A stretch of DNA of 52,186 bases from an uncultured Prevotella sp. (GCA_900547005.1 URER01000013.1:1-52186); one strand, 5' to 3'; positions 26,005 through 35,358 are shown, counted from the first letter of the stretch. Translations and numbers: made by a program. The notes: generated by a model not told the origin, from the letters alone.

Positions 26005-27360
26005 ATGAAGAAGATTATTATAGCAAGTCTCATGGCACTGCCGCTCTTCACGGCATGCACGGACAATGACTACAGCACGCCCGCACAGGAAGGCAATCCG
26101 GTGATTACACCAGCTACCGTTAGTTCTGCACAAATGGGTGAGACCATTGAGTTTACGGTAAACTGCAAAGATGCCGAGAGTGTGGCACTGTCTACCCTGA
26201 AGGCGGAAATGCAGTATTCTGGCGAAACTGTCGATGAGACGACGGTCCGTACAGCAAATGAGGGAGACTACACCATAAAACTGAATGTACCGTATTTACA
26301 GTATGTCCCGAATGGAACGGCACAGGTAAAACTGACATTGCAGAATGTGTCGACAAAGTCAAGCACCATGACATTCGACATTGACGTAACACGGCCGCAC
26401 TACAACAACCTGGTGTTTGTTGATGCGAATGGAGAGACACACGAGATGGTAGAGGACGGAGACTATAACTACAGGCTGAAAACTCCAATGAGTATAGAGA
26501 AGAATGTCTTCAGCGGTTATTTTAAGACAGCCGACGGTAAGGTGACGTTCGGACTCAACGGTGATGCTCCAGACTATGGTTATGAGAACAACATCAAATT
26601 CTGTAGCATAGAGCTTGACAACGTAAATGTAACATTCAACACGCAGACATACGCTTTCGGTCCACAAGAAGAACTGCCGATACCTCTCTTCACACCAGAA
26701 GAGAACATCTATATCGGCACATTTGTGCAGGGTGAGACGTATTCGTTTGGCGGTGACGATGCCGTGTTTGCGCCCGACTGGTATTACGATCCCGACTACT
26801 TCAGCAGGAATAGCGACGGCACTTACACATTCCTTGCGCTGAGTGGCAAATATCAGATAAAGGCCATATTCGACGACAAGTCTAATCCGAAAGGCTTCCG
26901 TGTACACGCATTGGATGACGGTGGCAATCCGTTGACACTGTCGGCAGACGGAACGGGTGCTATATGGATTATCGGTGATGGAATCTATGGCAAGCCAAGC
27001 TATTACGATGCACAGAACTGGTGGACTGATACAGACCATGCCTTATGCCTTGCTCCTATTGCGGAAAAGAAGTATCAGGTCACATTCACTGTTGGCAAGC
27101 AGTTGAAAGCAGGTACAGGTTTCAACATCAAGTTCTTCGGTCAGGCGGCCTGGGGTACTGAGTTCAAGGGTTCAGAAGGTAACGACTATATGTTGACGAC
27201 CGACAACCCATACATCGGAGTGGGCGATGGCAAAGGCCACGATGACGGTAACCTATACCTCAAAGACGGTGTGGAGCTGAAGGACGGTGAGACATACGTG
27301 CTCACCATCGATCTCTCCGCAGGTTGCAACAATGGTGTGTTATACGTGGAAAAGAAGTAG
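26005..27360 (+). CDS. SusE/F-position surface glycan-binding lipoprotein
   Basis: Last gene of the PUL operon, 9 bp after GH30. The 451-aa product has a lipoprotein signal (ALPLFTAC), an N-terminal Ig-like domain (about 30-130) and a middle beta-rich domain (about 135-255). The C-terminal module (about 265-451) contains YTFLALSGKYQIK and FNIKFF. Related modules (FLG-DGKY..., LNIKFY, YKSG-SL---Y-FT-T) appear in the T9SS proteins at 32116-35304 and 36090-40001. Position and lipidation point to an SGBP that holds the glycan near SusCD. It resembles proteins with DUF5125/DUF5121-type domains, but I cannot confirm that name without a search. Confidence 0.8.
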   Translation: MKKIIIASLMALPLFTACTDNDYSTPAQEGNPVITPATVSSAQMGETIEFTVNCKDAESVALSTLKAEMQYSGETVDETTVRTANEGDYTIKLNVPYLQYVPNGTAQVKLTLQNVSTKSSTMTFDIDVTRPHYNNLVFVDANGETHEMVEDGDYNYRLKTPMSIEKNVFSGYFKTADGKVTFGLNGDAPDYGYENNIKFCSIELDNVNVTFNTQTYAFGPQEELPIPLFTPEENIYIGTFVQGETYSFGGDDAVFAPDWYYDPDYFSRNSDGTYTFLALSGKYQIKAIFDDKSNPKGFRVHALDDGGNPLTLSADGTGAIWIIGDGIYGKPSYYDAQNWWTDTDHALCLAPIAEKKYQVTFTVGKQLKAGTGFNIKFFGQAAWGTEFKGSEGNDYMLTTDNPYIGVGDGKGHDDGNLYLKDGVELKDGETYVLTIDLSAGCNNGVLYVEKK

Positions 27361-27410
27361 TATACATATTTAATATTGTGTGGCTAACTGTTTTTCTCCA
27401 CACTTTTCTA

Positions 27411-27453
27411 AAAAAGAAACTGCCGGATTCATTGTCCGGCAGTTTCTTTTTTT
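27411..27453 (+). terminator. Terminator of the susCD operon
   Basis: AAAGAAACTGCCGGA pairs with TCCGGCAGTTTCTTT around an 8-nt loop, followed by a T-run. It lies 50 nt after the SGBP stop codon. Confidence 0.9.
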
Positions 27454-27483
27454 ATATCGGTTACAAACTTGCATCATTAAGTC

Positions 27484-27764
27484 GGCTCACCCGATAAATA
27501 TAGGGGAAGTCTTTTATTAGACATTATGTCGCACCTTTGCAACACCTTTACACCATACTCAGAGTATTTAAGGCTGAATTACTCCGGTACTGAAGCCAAA
27601 ATACTTGAGTAATCTGGCCGGAATTACTTGAGTACTGCGCCCAAATTACTCGAGTACTGCGGCCAAATTACTCAAGTATTGCGCCCAAATTACTCGAGTA
27701 TTGCGCCATAGTACTATGCTGTTCGGCCGAAATAGGTTGCCCCCCTGTATTTATCGGGCGAACC
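27484..27764. repeat. Inverted-repeat-bounded element with 22-bp palindromic array, copy 1
   Basis: Ends are 23-bp inverted repeats (27484-27506 and 27742-27764, 20 of 23 matching, core CCCGATAAATA). Inside, about 27574-27708 holds six 22-23-bp units; the best read CCAAATTACTCGAGTACTGCG. Each has a self-complementary centre such as TACTCGAGTA or TACTTGAGTA. No transposase or open frame is inside. The related copy at 51422-51669 has one 22-bp unit fewer and a 12-bp loss in its left end. Confidence 0.8.
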
Positions 27765-27799
27765 AATGTCTTCCTTTTTTGCCCGGCAAAGATATGAAA

Positions 27800-27861
27800 A
27801 AACATTCTATACCCGTGTGGTTTTTAATACGCTAAAAACTCACTCGTGGTATAGAATGTTT
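27800..27861. terminator. Long hairpin after the ATPase/nuclease gene
   Basis: AAACATTCTATACC and GGTATAGAATGTTT form a perfect 14-bp stem. Inside it CG-GTG pairs with CAC-CG around a mismatch, and GTTTTTA pairs with TAAAAAC around the loop ATACGC, giving a stem of nearly 28 bp. T-runs follow on both strands, so a bidirectional terminator is likely. It is present again at 51705-51766. Confidence 0.65.
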
Positions 27862-27953
27862 CATTTTTTATCGATTTCATCGGGCTATCCGATTCTATCG
27901 GCATAGAGGAATAAGGCTTCTCTGATATATTTTTAAGACATAAGGCTATCCTT

Positions 27954-29495
27954 TCATTCAATCTTCCAGTCCTCTATTCCTCTTGTCTCCGACGAGAAGC
28001 TGACACCTATCTTATATATCTGCCTGCCATCGGCCTTGAATGGCTCGGCATAGCCCTTGTCTTCTATCTGCTTCAGGGCCTCGTCCGCCGTACCGTCGAG
28101 CTTCAGCTCCATTACGTAGATGTAGTCTTTCGTCTTCATCACTATGTCCATGCGACCGCGGCTTGTCGTGCGCTCAACCTCGGTGAAGAAGCCCATCATC
28201 TTGAATATGAGGTACATGGAGTTTTGGAAGTACTTCTCCATCTTGCCCGTTATCTTATAGTCGGAGTCGGCGAAGAGTGACTGTAGGCGCTCCATGAAGC
28301 CGTCAGGGTTGCCCCTCTCAATGTCGCTGACGAAGTTGGCAATGTAGAACTCGCTCTTATTCTCCTCTATCGGGGTGTACATCGGCAGCAGGTACTTGAC
28401 AAAACCGTTCTCCACCTCCTTGTTGGGGAATCCCAATTTGTATATCCTGAACCTCTCGTCATAGCCCTTTATTGTGAGGTATCCGCTCTGATAGATTACC
28501 GGTATGGGGTTCTTCGACATCGAGTCGACGCTGTTCAAGATGTCTGCCGACACCATCTCCTCCTGCAGGTTGTTGAGGTTGTAGTCGGCCTGCTTCAGCA
28601 GGTAGACAAGGAACGACGGCGTGCCGGTCTCAAACCAGTAGTCGCCGAACTTCATGCTGTCGAGCGTGTTAAGCAGACTGAACGGGTTGTATATTCCCGG
28701 CGTGCCGGTCTCGAAGTGGTAGCCGTCATAGTTCTCCTTCAACTTGGCGTAGCACTCCTCCTTTGTCATAGCGTTCAGCCGACCCAGTTCCGAGACATCC
28801 TCATCAAAGTTGTCGTGGATTTCTGTCTCCGTGACACCGCAAATATCAATATAGCGGTTGTCCATCGAGATGTCCTTCAGGTTGTTCAGGTCGCTGAAGA
28901 CGCTCACCTTGCCGAACTTCGTCACTCCTGTTAGGAAGGCGAACTTGATGTATCTGTCCTGCGTTTTCAGCACGGAGTAGAACGCCTTGAGCGTGTTGCG
29001 GTATTCGTCCTGCAACGCCTCGTCGCCTATTGCCTGCAACATGGGCTTGTCATATTCATCAACGAGTATCACCACGCGCTGCCCTGTCTTCTCACAGGCT
29101 CTGCGTACAATCCCCTTGAAGCGCAACTCTGGAGTGACCTCAGTCGACGACGTGCCATATTGGGACTCCCAATACGAGAGGATGTCATTAAGAACATTCA
29201 GCAACGCGTCTGCGGAGTCATACTTCGCAGTATTCAGGTCGATGTGCAGGATGGGATATTCCTTCCAGTCCTTCTCCAACTGTTCAATGGCCAGCCCCTT
29301 GAAAAGCTCGCGCTTGCCGCGGAAGTAGGCCTCCATCGTAGAGATGAGCAGGCTCTTGCCGAATCTGCGGGGACGGCTCAGGAAATAATAGCTTCCCGTT
29401 GTCGCGAGCTTGTATATCTGCGCGGTCTTGTCTACATAGACATAACCGTCAGTTCTCAGTTTCTCGAAGTCCTGTATGCCAATAGGGTATATCAT
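27954..29495 (-). CDS. AAA-ATPase-like protein with C-terminal PD-(D/E)XK nuclease domain
   Basis: Member of a large multi-copy Bacteroidetes family with unknown physiological role. The 513-aa product starts MIYPIGIQDFEKLRTDGY and has a Walker A-like RPRRFGKSLLIS (near 44-55) and a Walker B-like VVILVDEYDKPML (near 157). The C-terminal nuclease-like core is GRMDIVMKT...YVMELKLDG (near 463-485), supplying D and ExK. The frame continues upstream to 29522, but that point lies in the TATCTTTG promoter box; the ATG at 29495 gives the family start. The 3' part is repeated at the right edge of the window with high identity. It could be a selfish or defence-related gene; nothing here decides. Confidence 0.85.
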   Translation of the reverse strand: MIYPIGIQDFEKLRTDGYVYVDKTAQIYKLATTGSYYFLSRPRRFGKSLLISTMEAYFRGKRELFKGLAIEQLEKDWKEYPILHIDLNTAKYDSADALLNVLNDILSYWESQYGTSSTEVTPELRFKGIVRRACEKTGQRVVILVDEYDKPMLQAIGDEALQDEYRNTLKAFYSVLKTQDRYIKFAFLTGVTKFGKVSVFSDLNNLKDISMDNRYIDICGVTETEIHDNFDEDVSELGRLNAMTKEECYAKLKENYDGYHFETGTPGIYNPFSLLNTLDSMKFGDYWFETGTPSFLVYLLKQADYNLNNLQEEMVSADILNSVDSMSKNPIPVIYQSGYLTIKGYDERFRIYKLGFPNKEVENGFVKYLLPMYTPIEENKSEFYIANFVSDIERGNPDGFMERLQSLFADSDYKITGKMEKYFQNSMYLIFKMMGFFTEVERTTSRGRMDIVMKTKDYIYVMELKLDGTADEALKQIEDKGYAEPFKADGRQIYKIGVSFSSETRGIEDWKIE

Positions 29496-29515
29496 AGCAA
29501 TATGTTTTTTATTCT

Positions 29516-29725
29516 TATGCAAAGATAATGCAAGCCGAACGCAATAGAGCTTGCTCTAAATTGCTGAGGCGCAGCTTATCTTATGCAAAGATAGTGCAAG
29601 TCGAACGCAATAGAGCTTGTTCTAAATTGCTGAGGCGCAGCTTATCTTATGCAAAGATAGTGCAAGTCGAACGCAATAGAGCTTGTTCTTAATTGCAGAG
29701 GCGCAACTTATCTTATGCAAAGATA
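29516..29725 (-). repeat. Three tandem 66-bp promoter-bearing units
   Basis: TATGCAAAGATA recurs at 29516, 29582, 29648 and 29714, exactly 66 bp apart. Each unit carries TATCTTTG on the minus strand (matching TAnnTTTG), the small palindrome TAGAGCTTGCTCTA (or variant) and the inverted repeat TTATCTT-ATGCA-AAGATAA. The unit nearest the gene likely supplies its promoter (TATCTTTG at 29527-29520). A single unit of the same kind precedes the RNase H gene at 7766-7842. Confidence 0.8.
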
Positions 29726-29758
29726 AGTCTTTATTCGTAACCGAACAAACAAAGGATG

Positions 29759-29803
29759 CAAAAAAAGCTGAGCCGTAAACATTAATTACGACACAGCTTC
29801 TTT
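29759..29803 (-). terminator. Terminator of the CotH-like gene
   Basis: On the minus strand AAGCTG pairs with CAGCTT, with an inner CGTAA/TTACG stem, followed by a six-T run (29764-29759). It lies about 24 nt after the stop codon. Confidence 0.65.
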
Positions 29804-29826
29804 GTCTCCATTATATTTGTGTTCTG

Positions 29827-31935
29827 CTATTCCAATGTTTTCACAGCCACCTTCTTGCCATTTTGGATATATACGCCCGAACGCAGACATCTGGGCGGCT
29901 GTATGCCGTTTCCTATTAGTTTGCCATCGATGCTATATACATCTGATACTGAAACTTTCTGACCGTAATCAATATCGCTTATGCCGTTGGTCTCGCCTTC
30001 AATGTTCAAACCGGCGAATTTCGCATCGGCCGGCAAGGTGAAATAAGCACGCAGAGCTTTCATGTTGTCTGCGTCTGTGACAGGTTTCACAGTCCCGTCT
30101 GTATCGTCCATAACCATCCTGTAGCCGTCGGCACTCATACCTATTGGCGCATAGACACCCGTAAAGGAGCATCCGTTGTGTGTGACGGTCTTAGGTGCAT
30201 CACTGTTGACAACACGCCACGGCAATGAGAACGGAACATCCACGTCGAGTGCGGGCTTTATAATATAAGGTGTACCGGCCTTAATGTCGTCGACAGGACT
30301 GAAATTGAGCGCGGTCCATCCGTCGCTGTATGTTGTAACACCGGAGAATCGCTGGACGATGCTTCCCTTACCGAACACATATTCTATGCGTTCTTTGGAT
30401 ATGTCAAACGGCAGGCATAGTGTTGTCCAGACACCAGCTTTAGCCTTTCTGTCCATAACAACATACTGGTCGCGTCCTGTTACAGGCTTGTTCACCGCGT
30501 TTTCTCCCACATATTGCACATTTGCCATCTGTTTGTCAAACTCGGTCTTTATCTTGTTCAGGCGTGTGGGGATGAAATTCCGAAGGTCGTCGATATACTG
30601 CTTCCACGTCCAACCGTAGTGGGCGTTCACCCATCCCTCGTTATATTGCTGTTCGCCGTCAACCTTCCATATATCCCATTTCTCGAAATTCTTTTTCGCC
30701 GACAGCTCTATCCTCTGTGCCATCTCATCTATCTTGTCAGTCAGATAAGCCTCCAACCCATTGTCCAACAATTCGTTATAGCGTGTATGTACAGCATTCA
30801 CGAACCACGGGTCGTCGAAGAAATGCTGCACCAATGGCTGCAAACGACGGTATTCCCAACTCAGATTGGAAAATGCGAGTAGCACACCGTCCTGATATTC
30901 GGATGCAAGTTGCTGTTTGTGGTTTCCGTAGGCGAGATCCTCGTCCCATAGCGGACCGAAATGTAGCGGACCGTCCGGTTCGCGAAACATATACACACTG
31001 TAGAGTCCGTCCCAGTTCCATGTTATCTCCGTGGCGATATACCAGTCGACCAACGACTTTGCATCCACCATCGAGCGGTATCCCGTGCGCGGATTGATGA
31101 AATCATAGTTCGTGCGGTCGCCGAGACTGCCTATATTCATCTTTTTTGCAAAGCCATCGTTCATATAGGCTTCTATGGTAGCCTTCAGTTCTGGATTGGC
31201 GCTGATGTCGTCATTGTCAAACTCTGGGTTCTTTACCTCTATCCATCCATAGAATGTACCACCGGGATTTTGAAAATCGATTCTCGGCTGGTCCACCTTG
31301 TCACTGGCATTGCCATATTCCAGCAGCCAACCGTCATCGCTGATGTCTACACGTTTCTTGCGCACCTCCACCTGATCGGATATCTGGTATGTCCCCCTGT
31401 AGTCTCCGTTCATCACAAGGTCGACGAATTTTGCCGCAGGACAGCACTCCAGTCCCATGAAGACTCCCAGTTCATGAGTCAGGGCATTACGTATCAACGA
31501 TTTGTCGAAGGTGTTGGCGAGCAGTGTCCAGCTCTTGGCGTTTGCATAGTCATCACCGAGAAGCTTCACCTTCTCGTTGAATTTCAGCCGCCACGGCTTT
31601 TTCGTGGCACCCCATGTTGAGTTACCTCGTCCGCGTATGCCGCCGTTGCTGCCGTCGGGCAGTGCGGGGATGCTGTAGTGGGTGGTCTGTCCGTCCTCCA
31701 CGAGCCACAATTCACACGGCACGTATGTCTCCTTGCTTTGCGGGTCCTGTCCCGAAACGGTCTTCACATAGAGTGTCGGAATGTCCGTGAGCTGCGGGTG
31801 TTCCGCATCCGCTGCCGTTGAATATCCGTCCTTGCCGGCCTGTTGTGCCCCGGCGGTTGTTGCCATAGCCATAAGTGCCATGACTGTCATGGTGCATGAC
31901 TGCAATGAGTAGCTGTAATGTCTGTAATGTTTCAT
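29827..31935 (-). CDS. Secreted CotH-kinase-like protein with T9SS tail
   Basis: A 702-aa exported protein. After a signal peptide (ending TTAGAQQ) the CotH domain runs about 40-470. It has IRGRGNSTWGATKKPWRLKF near 92-111, NTFDKSLIRNALTHELG near 140, a DLVMNGDYRGTYQISDQVE block and the metal-binding-like WDEDLAYGN (near 325). CotH proteins of Bacillus are atypical protein kinases; many Bacteroidetes copies are surface proteins of unknown substrate. The region about 480-650 is beta-rich, and the end (VYSIDGKLIG...GVYIQNGKKVAVKTLE) is a T9SS-type sorting tail. It lies at the end of the minus-strand series of exported proteins. A role in modifying co-secreted surface proteins is only a guess. 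Confidence 0.8.
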   Translation of the reverse strand: MKHYRHYSYSLQSCTMTVMALMAMATTAGAQQAGKDGYSTAADAEHPQLTDIPTLYVKTVSGQDPQSKETYVPCELWLVEDGQTTHYSIPALPDGSNGGIRGRGNSTWGATKKPWRLKFNEKVKLLGDDYANAKSWTLLANTFDKSLIRNALTHELGVFMGLECCPAAKFVDLVMNGDYRGTYQISDQVEVRKKRVDISDDGWLLEYGNASDKVDQPRIDFQNPGGTFYGWIEVKNPEFDNDDISANPELKATIEAYMNDGFAKKMNIGSLGDRTNYDFINPRTGYRSMVDAKSLVDWYIATEITWNWDGLYSVYMFREPDGPLHFGPLWDEDLAYGNHKQQLASEYQDGVLLAFSNLSWEYRRLQPLVQHFFDDPWFVNAVHTRYNELLDNGLEAYLTDKIDEMAQRIELSAKKNFEKWDIWKVDGEQQYNEGWVNAHYGWTWKQYIDDLRNFIPTRLNKIKTEFDKQMANVQYVGENAVNKPVTGRDQYVVMDRKAKAGVWTTLCLPFDISKERIEYVFGKGSIVQRFSGVTTYSDGWTALNFSPVDDIKAGTPYIIKPALDVDVPFSLPWRVVNSDAPKTVTHNGCSFTGVYAPIGMSADGYRMVMDDTDGTVKPVTDADNMKALRAYFTLPADAKFAGLNIEGETNGISDIDYGQKVSVSDVYSIDGKLIGNGIQPPRCLRSGVYIQNGKKVAVKTLE

Positions 31936-32027
31936 AAATGATAAATAAGTTAGTTAGAATATTTAATAAACGCATTTCTATATTTTATATTTTGTCATGA
32001 CGTAATAAACACAGGTCTGCCATAATA

Positions 32028-32075
32028 CAAAAAACGGTATGGAATCTCATTTCACAATGAAATACACCATACCGC
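32028..32075 (-). terminator. Terminator after the 1062-aa surface protein gene
   Basis: CGGTATGG (32035-32042) pairs with CCATACCG (32067-32074), with an inner ATTTC/GAAAT stem. A six-A run on the plus strand gives U6 on the minus transcript. The CotH-like gene downstream therefore likely has its own promoter. Confidence 0.7.
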
Positions 32076-32115
32076 ATGAAATTAACTACATTTTTAATTA
32101 ACTGCTATATGCTTT

Positions 32116-35100
32116 TTATCTCACGATAAACTTCTTGCCATTCATTATATACAAGCCTTTCGGGAGATTGTCCTTTGAGGCGTTGTCACCCATATACTGT
32201 CCGTTAAGGTTGTATATTCTGCCAGTCTCAGCCTTTCCGTTATCAATAACGACACCACTTATCTCCGTTACTGTATTGTCTGCGATTCCGTTAATAACGA
32301 ATGTTCTGCTCATAGATGCATTTTGAGGGTCAGGGTCTTTGAGATACCACATCGTTGCGTATTTTACGCCCCAGTCGCTACTTAGGTGGTACATATCACC
32401 GTCATACACGATATAAGACTGTTTGGGCCACATTTCATTATTCTGACCATTCTTAGGCTTGCAGTAATATCCTTCGTATTCGAGTGTTCCGGGTGTTGTT
32501 GTATAATTTTTGGACACAGTATTGCTGAATACTACACAACCATCACCATTACTGTCATTATCGGGTCTTGTGACATTTCCAAAGTTATAAAGAGGGCCAT
32601 AGAACGTTTTGTTTATAAGTTTATTTGCTATTTGGTTTTTGGGAGTATCGCTTGTTATGGCTTCCTTCAAAACTTTAAAATCTTTACTTTCGGAAGAAGT
32701 CTCGCATACGGCTACTGCAGATTCCGGAATCCATATAAGTCCGCATTCGCCAGCTTTCAAAGTACTCGTGTAATTGAACTTTATCTGTGTGGGACGTTCA
32801 GGATTGATGCCTTCCAGTTTGGATAATCTCGCGTCATTGCCAAATGCAGTAGTGACATTTTCCTCATCTATGTCAAATGGCAATACGATTGAGTTCCATT
32901 TGCCTTTCGTGAACGCACGGCGCACATACAGTTCCACAGGCTGCTCATACGCATATTTGTCTATATTTGCTTCGACAGCGTTGTTTGCTGATATATATGT
33001 TACATATTCTATATTGTCATAGAATACTTGGAAGTTATCTGCGAACACAGGATAATTGAATGCACCTGTTTCACTCGTGTTTTCATTGCCAAATTCTATT
33101 ACTAATGTATTATTTCCTTTCTCATTCTCATTCTCATTCTCCAATTTTACGCTAATCTCAACAGTGAACAAATCTTTATTCTCTTCAAGCAATTGTGCCG
33201 CGGCAATAACATCAAGTCTCTGATAGTCATAAGCATCTTCAAGCCATAGATGAGTCTTTGCTTCTTCTTTCATGAAACTTTTTTTATTGTCGAAGTCTGC
33301 TTTCTTATCTTTCAGCAATGGCAATAGTATTTCTTTTTCATTTACTTTCATCTTACCGAATTCAGGATTTGTTCCGCTGTTAAAAGCGGTGCATCTTACG
33401 TGGTATGTGCCGTTTGGCAGATTTGTTATAGTCTGTTTATAGCTTCCTTGACTATATATGCCTGCACTGAAATCTTTACCGTATTTCCTCCAGAAATCCC
33501 ATGGCCTTTTAGTCTCATTCCAATCTTTATACATAGCATCGCTGGCTGTTTCATTCGGTCTCTTAAAGTAAAAAGGATCAACACTTTTATAAAAATTCAT
33601 ATTAGAAGGAATATAAAGACAATTCTGCTTATAATAAGCCGATTCCCCTATCTTGAAGATATTATTATCAGGATCATCTTTTGCCTCATCATCTTTTGCC
33701 TCCGCGTTAACAGCCTCTTGGAAATCTAATTCATAAGAAGTATCTCCTGTCTTTTTAGTAAGGGTAAATGTATAATCCTTATTTTCTGTTAGAGATTTAC
33801 CGCTTTTGTATTGGATATTACCTGCCATACCCTCTGCTTCCGATATCACCAAATATTCTTTTGCTTTATCGGTCAAATTTACTGTTAAATCTCCACGCTT
33901 TTCAGATGAATAAAACTTTATATTCAGTTCTGTTGCGTTGAGATTTTTTCCTGCTGTCAATGTTATTTGATACTTGCCATCAGACACGTATGGAATAGCA
34001 GTAGGCGAAGAAGGCCAGTCATTATCATCTGCAACAAGACCATTCTTACCGAAAGTCTTACGCGAGCCATTGACATAGACATTGCCGTTGCGGATAACCG
34101 TCAGCATTCCGTCATTAACGGTCATAGTATATTCACCGTCTACTCCCAAGAACTTGTATGTTTCATACACGTTATATCTTTGATAGATTTTCTGTTCCAA
34201 TCTTCCTGCGCCGATAGTATGACTTCTGTATGCAAGAAGCTCTTTTACGTTTTTCCTGACTGTAGCTTCTGTCTGGACTTCCTTCTCTTTATTGTATTCG
34301 AAAGAGTTGACGTAGGCTACATTCTTTTGAGGCCCGGTGATGATTTTTCCAAGATTTTGAGCCTGATCGTCATCTTCATCTTTTACAACAGGGTTGCCAT
34401 CTTTGTCTAATGCAACCCATTCCGTTGCAAACGTATTGAAGCGGTTGAAACCTCCATCGCGTACGATACCTGAGACTTCCGTATATGAGTTCTCAACCAA
34501 CTTTTTTACAGACTGACTGTATTCTGTCTCCAAAATAATGCACCATTCATCCGGTTGCTTAGTGTTGAATTTTATTTTCTTTTCATCTAAATCATAATTA
34601 AGGAATACATCTTTGCTGCCTGTATCAGAATAGCCCCATTTGTTTCCTTTTATAGTTCCGTCGCCATCTTCTGTAACGTCATGATTCGAAATCGTATAAG
34701 AAGTATATTCATAGGGGGTGCCTTTCTCATCTTCAGCAGTGTGAGTTTGCGGGGTAAATATCCAATTGGGAGCACCGGCATCAGCTCGTCCCCACGGTTT
34801 ATAAGAGTCTCCACGATCCATAAACACACTTTCCCTATTACCTGTTATTTTGTAAATATAATCTCCACCGCCTATTATGTCTTCTCTGCTTTCTTCATCC
34901 AAGTTTATAGACACACAGTTTCCCAATCCTTTTTCCGCCAGATTCTTGGTGTTGGAATGTATATTATATTTCTTAGTTTCATGTGGAGGTCTGTCGTCTA
35001 CTTGCTCCGTGATATAGAATCTGTTGCCTATGTTAGACAGAATCCCTTTCATACTATAATCACCGCCATTTGCCAGAAACGCATTATTGCGTCCCACACC

Positions 35101-35304
35101 ATTTCCCTCGGCACGAGCCGCAGATCTGTTAAAAAGCAGTACGTATTTGATATTACCGCTCTCTATGTCCTCTGGTTTTGTAACAATATCATCAATATTG
35201 CTTGAATGCTTGGACCATAGTATTTCGTCTAATTTCTGTCCCTTTACAGACTGTATGCAGACAAGCGACAAAAGTGATACAAGATATAGTAATTTCCTTT
35301 TCAT
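32116..35304 (-). CDS. Large secreted surface protein with glycan-binding-like module and T9SS tail
   Basis: A 1062-aa protein I do not recognise as a whole. A signal peptide (MKRKLLYLVSLLSLVCIQSV) is followed by a beta-rich region of unknown type (about 25-375). A module at about 380-530 (YKFLGVDGEYTMTVNDGMLT, LNIKFY, YKSGKSLTENKDYTFTLT) closely resembles one in the GH30 fusion at 36090-40001 and, more weakly, the PUL lipoprotein at 26005-27360. The region about 560-760 looks like a carbohydrate-binding jelly roll (GTYHVRCTAFNSG). The end GRIYNLNGQYMG...GLYIMNGKKFIVR is a T9SS sorting tail. It has no catalytic motif I can see. Start is supported by AGGAG nine bases upstream. A cell-surface glycan-binding role is inferred. 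Confidence 0.7.
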   Translation of the reverse strand: MKRKLLYLVSLLSLVCIQSVKGQKLDEILWSKHSSNIDDIVTKPEDIESGNIKYVLLFNRSAARAEGNGVGRNNAFLANGGDYSMKGILSNIGNRFYITEQVDDRPPHETKKYNIHSNTKNLAEKGLGNCVSINLDEESREDIIGGGDYIYKITGNRESVFMDRGDSYKPWGRADAGAPNWIFTPQTHTAEDEKGTPYEYTSYTISNHDVTEDGDGTIKGNKWGYSDTGSKDVFLNYDLDEKKIKFNTKQPDEWCIILETEYSQSVKKLVENSYTEVSGIVRDGGFNRFNTFATEWVALDKDGNPVVKDEDDDQAQNLGKIITGPQKNVAYVNSFEYNKEKEVQTEATVRKNVKELLAYRSHTIGAGRLEQKIYQRYNVYETYKFLGVDGEYTMTVNDGMLTVIRNGNVYVNGSRKTFGKNGLVADDNDWPSSPTAIPYVSDGKYQITLTAGKNLNATELNIKFYSSEKRGDLTVNLTDKAKEYLVISEAEGMAGNIQYKSGKSLTENKDYTFTLTKKTGDTSYELDFQEAVNAEAKDDEAKDDPDNNIFKIGESAYYKQNCLYIPSNMNFYKSVDPFYFKRPNETASDAMYKDWNETKRPWDFWRKYGKDFSAGIYSQGSYKQTITNLPNGTYHVRCTAFNSGTNPEFGKMKVNEKEILLPLLKDKKADFDNKKSFMKEEAKTHLWLEDAYDYQRLDVIAAAQLLEENKDLFTVEISVKLENENENEKGNNTLVIEFGNENTSETGAFNYPVFADNFQVFYDNIEYVTYISANNAVEANIDKYAYEQPVELYVRRAFTKGKWNSIVLPFDIDEENVTTAFGNDARLSKLEGINPERPTQIKFNYTSTLKAGECGLIWIPESAVAVCETSSESKDFKVLKEAITSDTPKNQIANKLINKTFYGPLYNFGNVTRPDNDSNGDGCVVFSNTVSKNYTTTPGTLEYEGYYCKPKNGQNNEMWPKQSYIVYDGDMYHLSSDWGVKYATMWYLKDPDPQNASMSRTFVINGIADNTVTEISGVVIDNGKAETGRIYNLNGQYMGDNASKDNLPKGLYIMNGKKFIVR

Positions 35305-35358
35305 ATAAAAATCTCCTGTTTGTTTATATTTATATTGAGTTTTCTCTACTATGAAGGC

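Noticed and set aside
27574..27708. Possible CRISPR array (regular 22-bp units)
   Set aside because: Units abut without unique spacers, are palindromic and degenerate, and no cas genes are near.
27484..27764. Calling the inverted-repeat element an insertion sequence
   Set aside because: There is no transposase, no clear target-site duplication and the ends are imperfect. Described as a repeat of unknown mobility.
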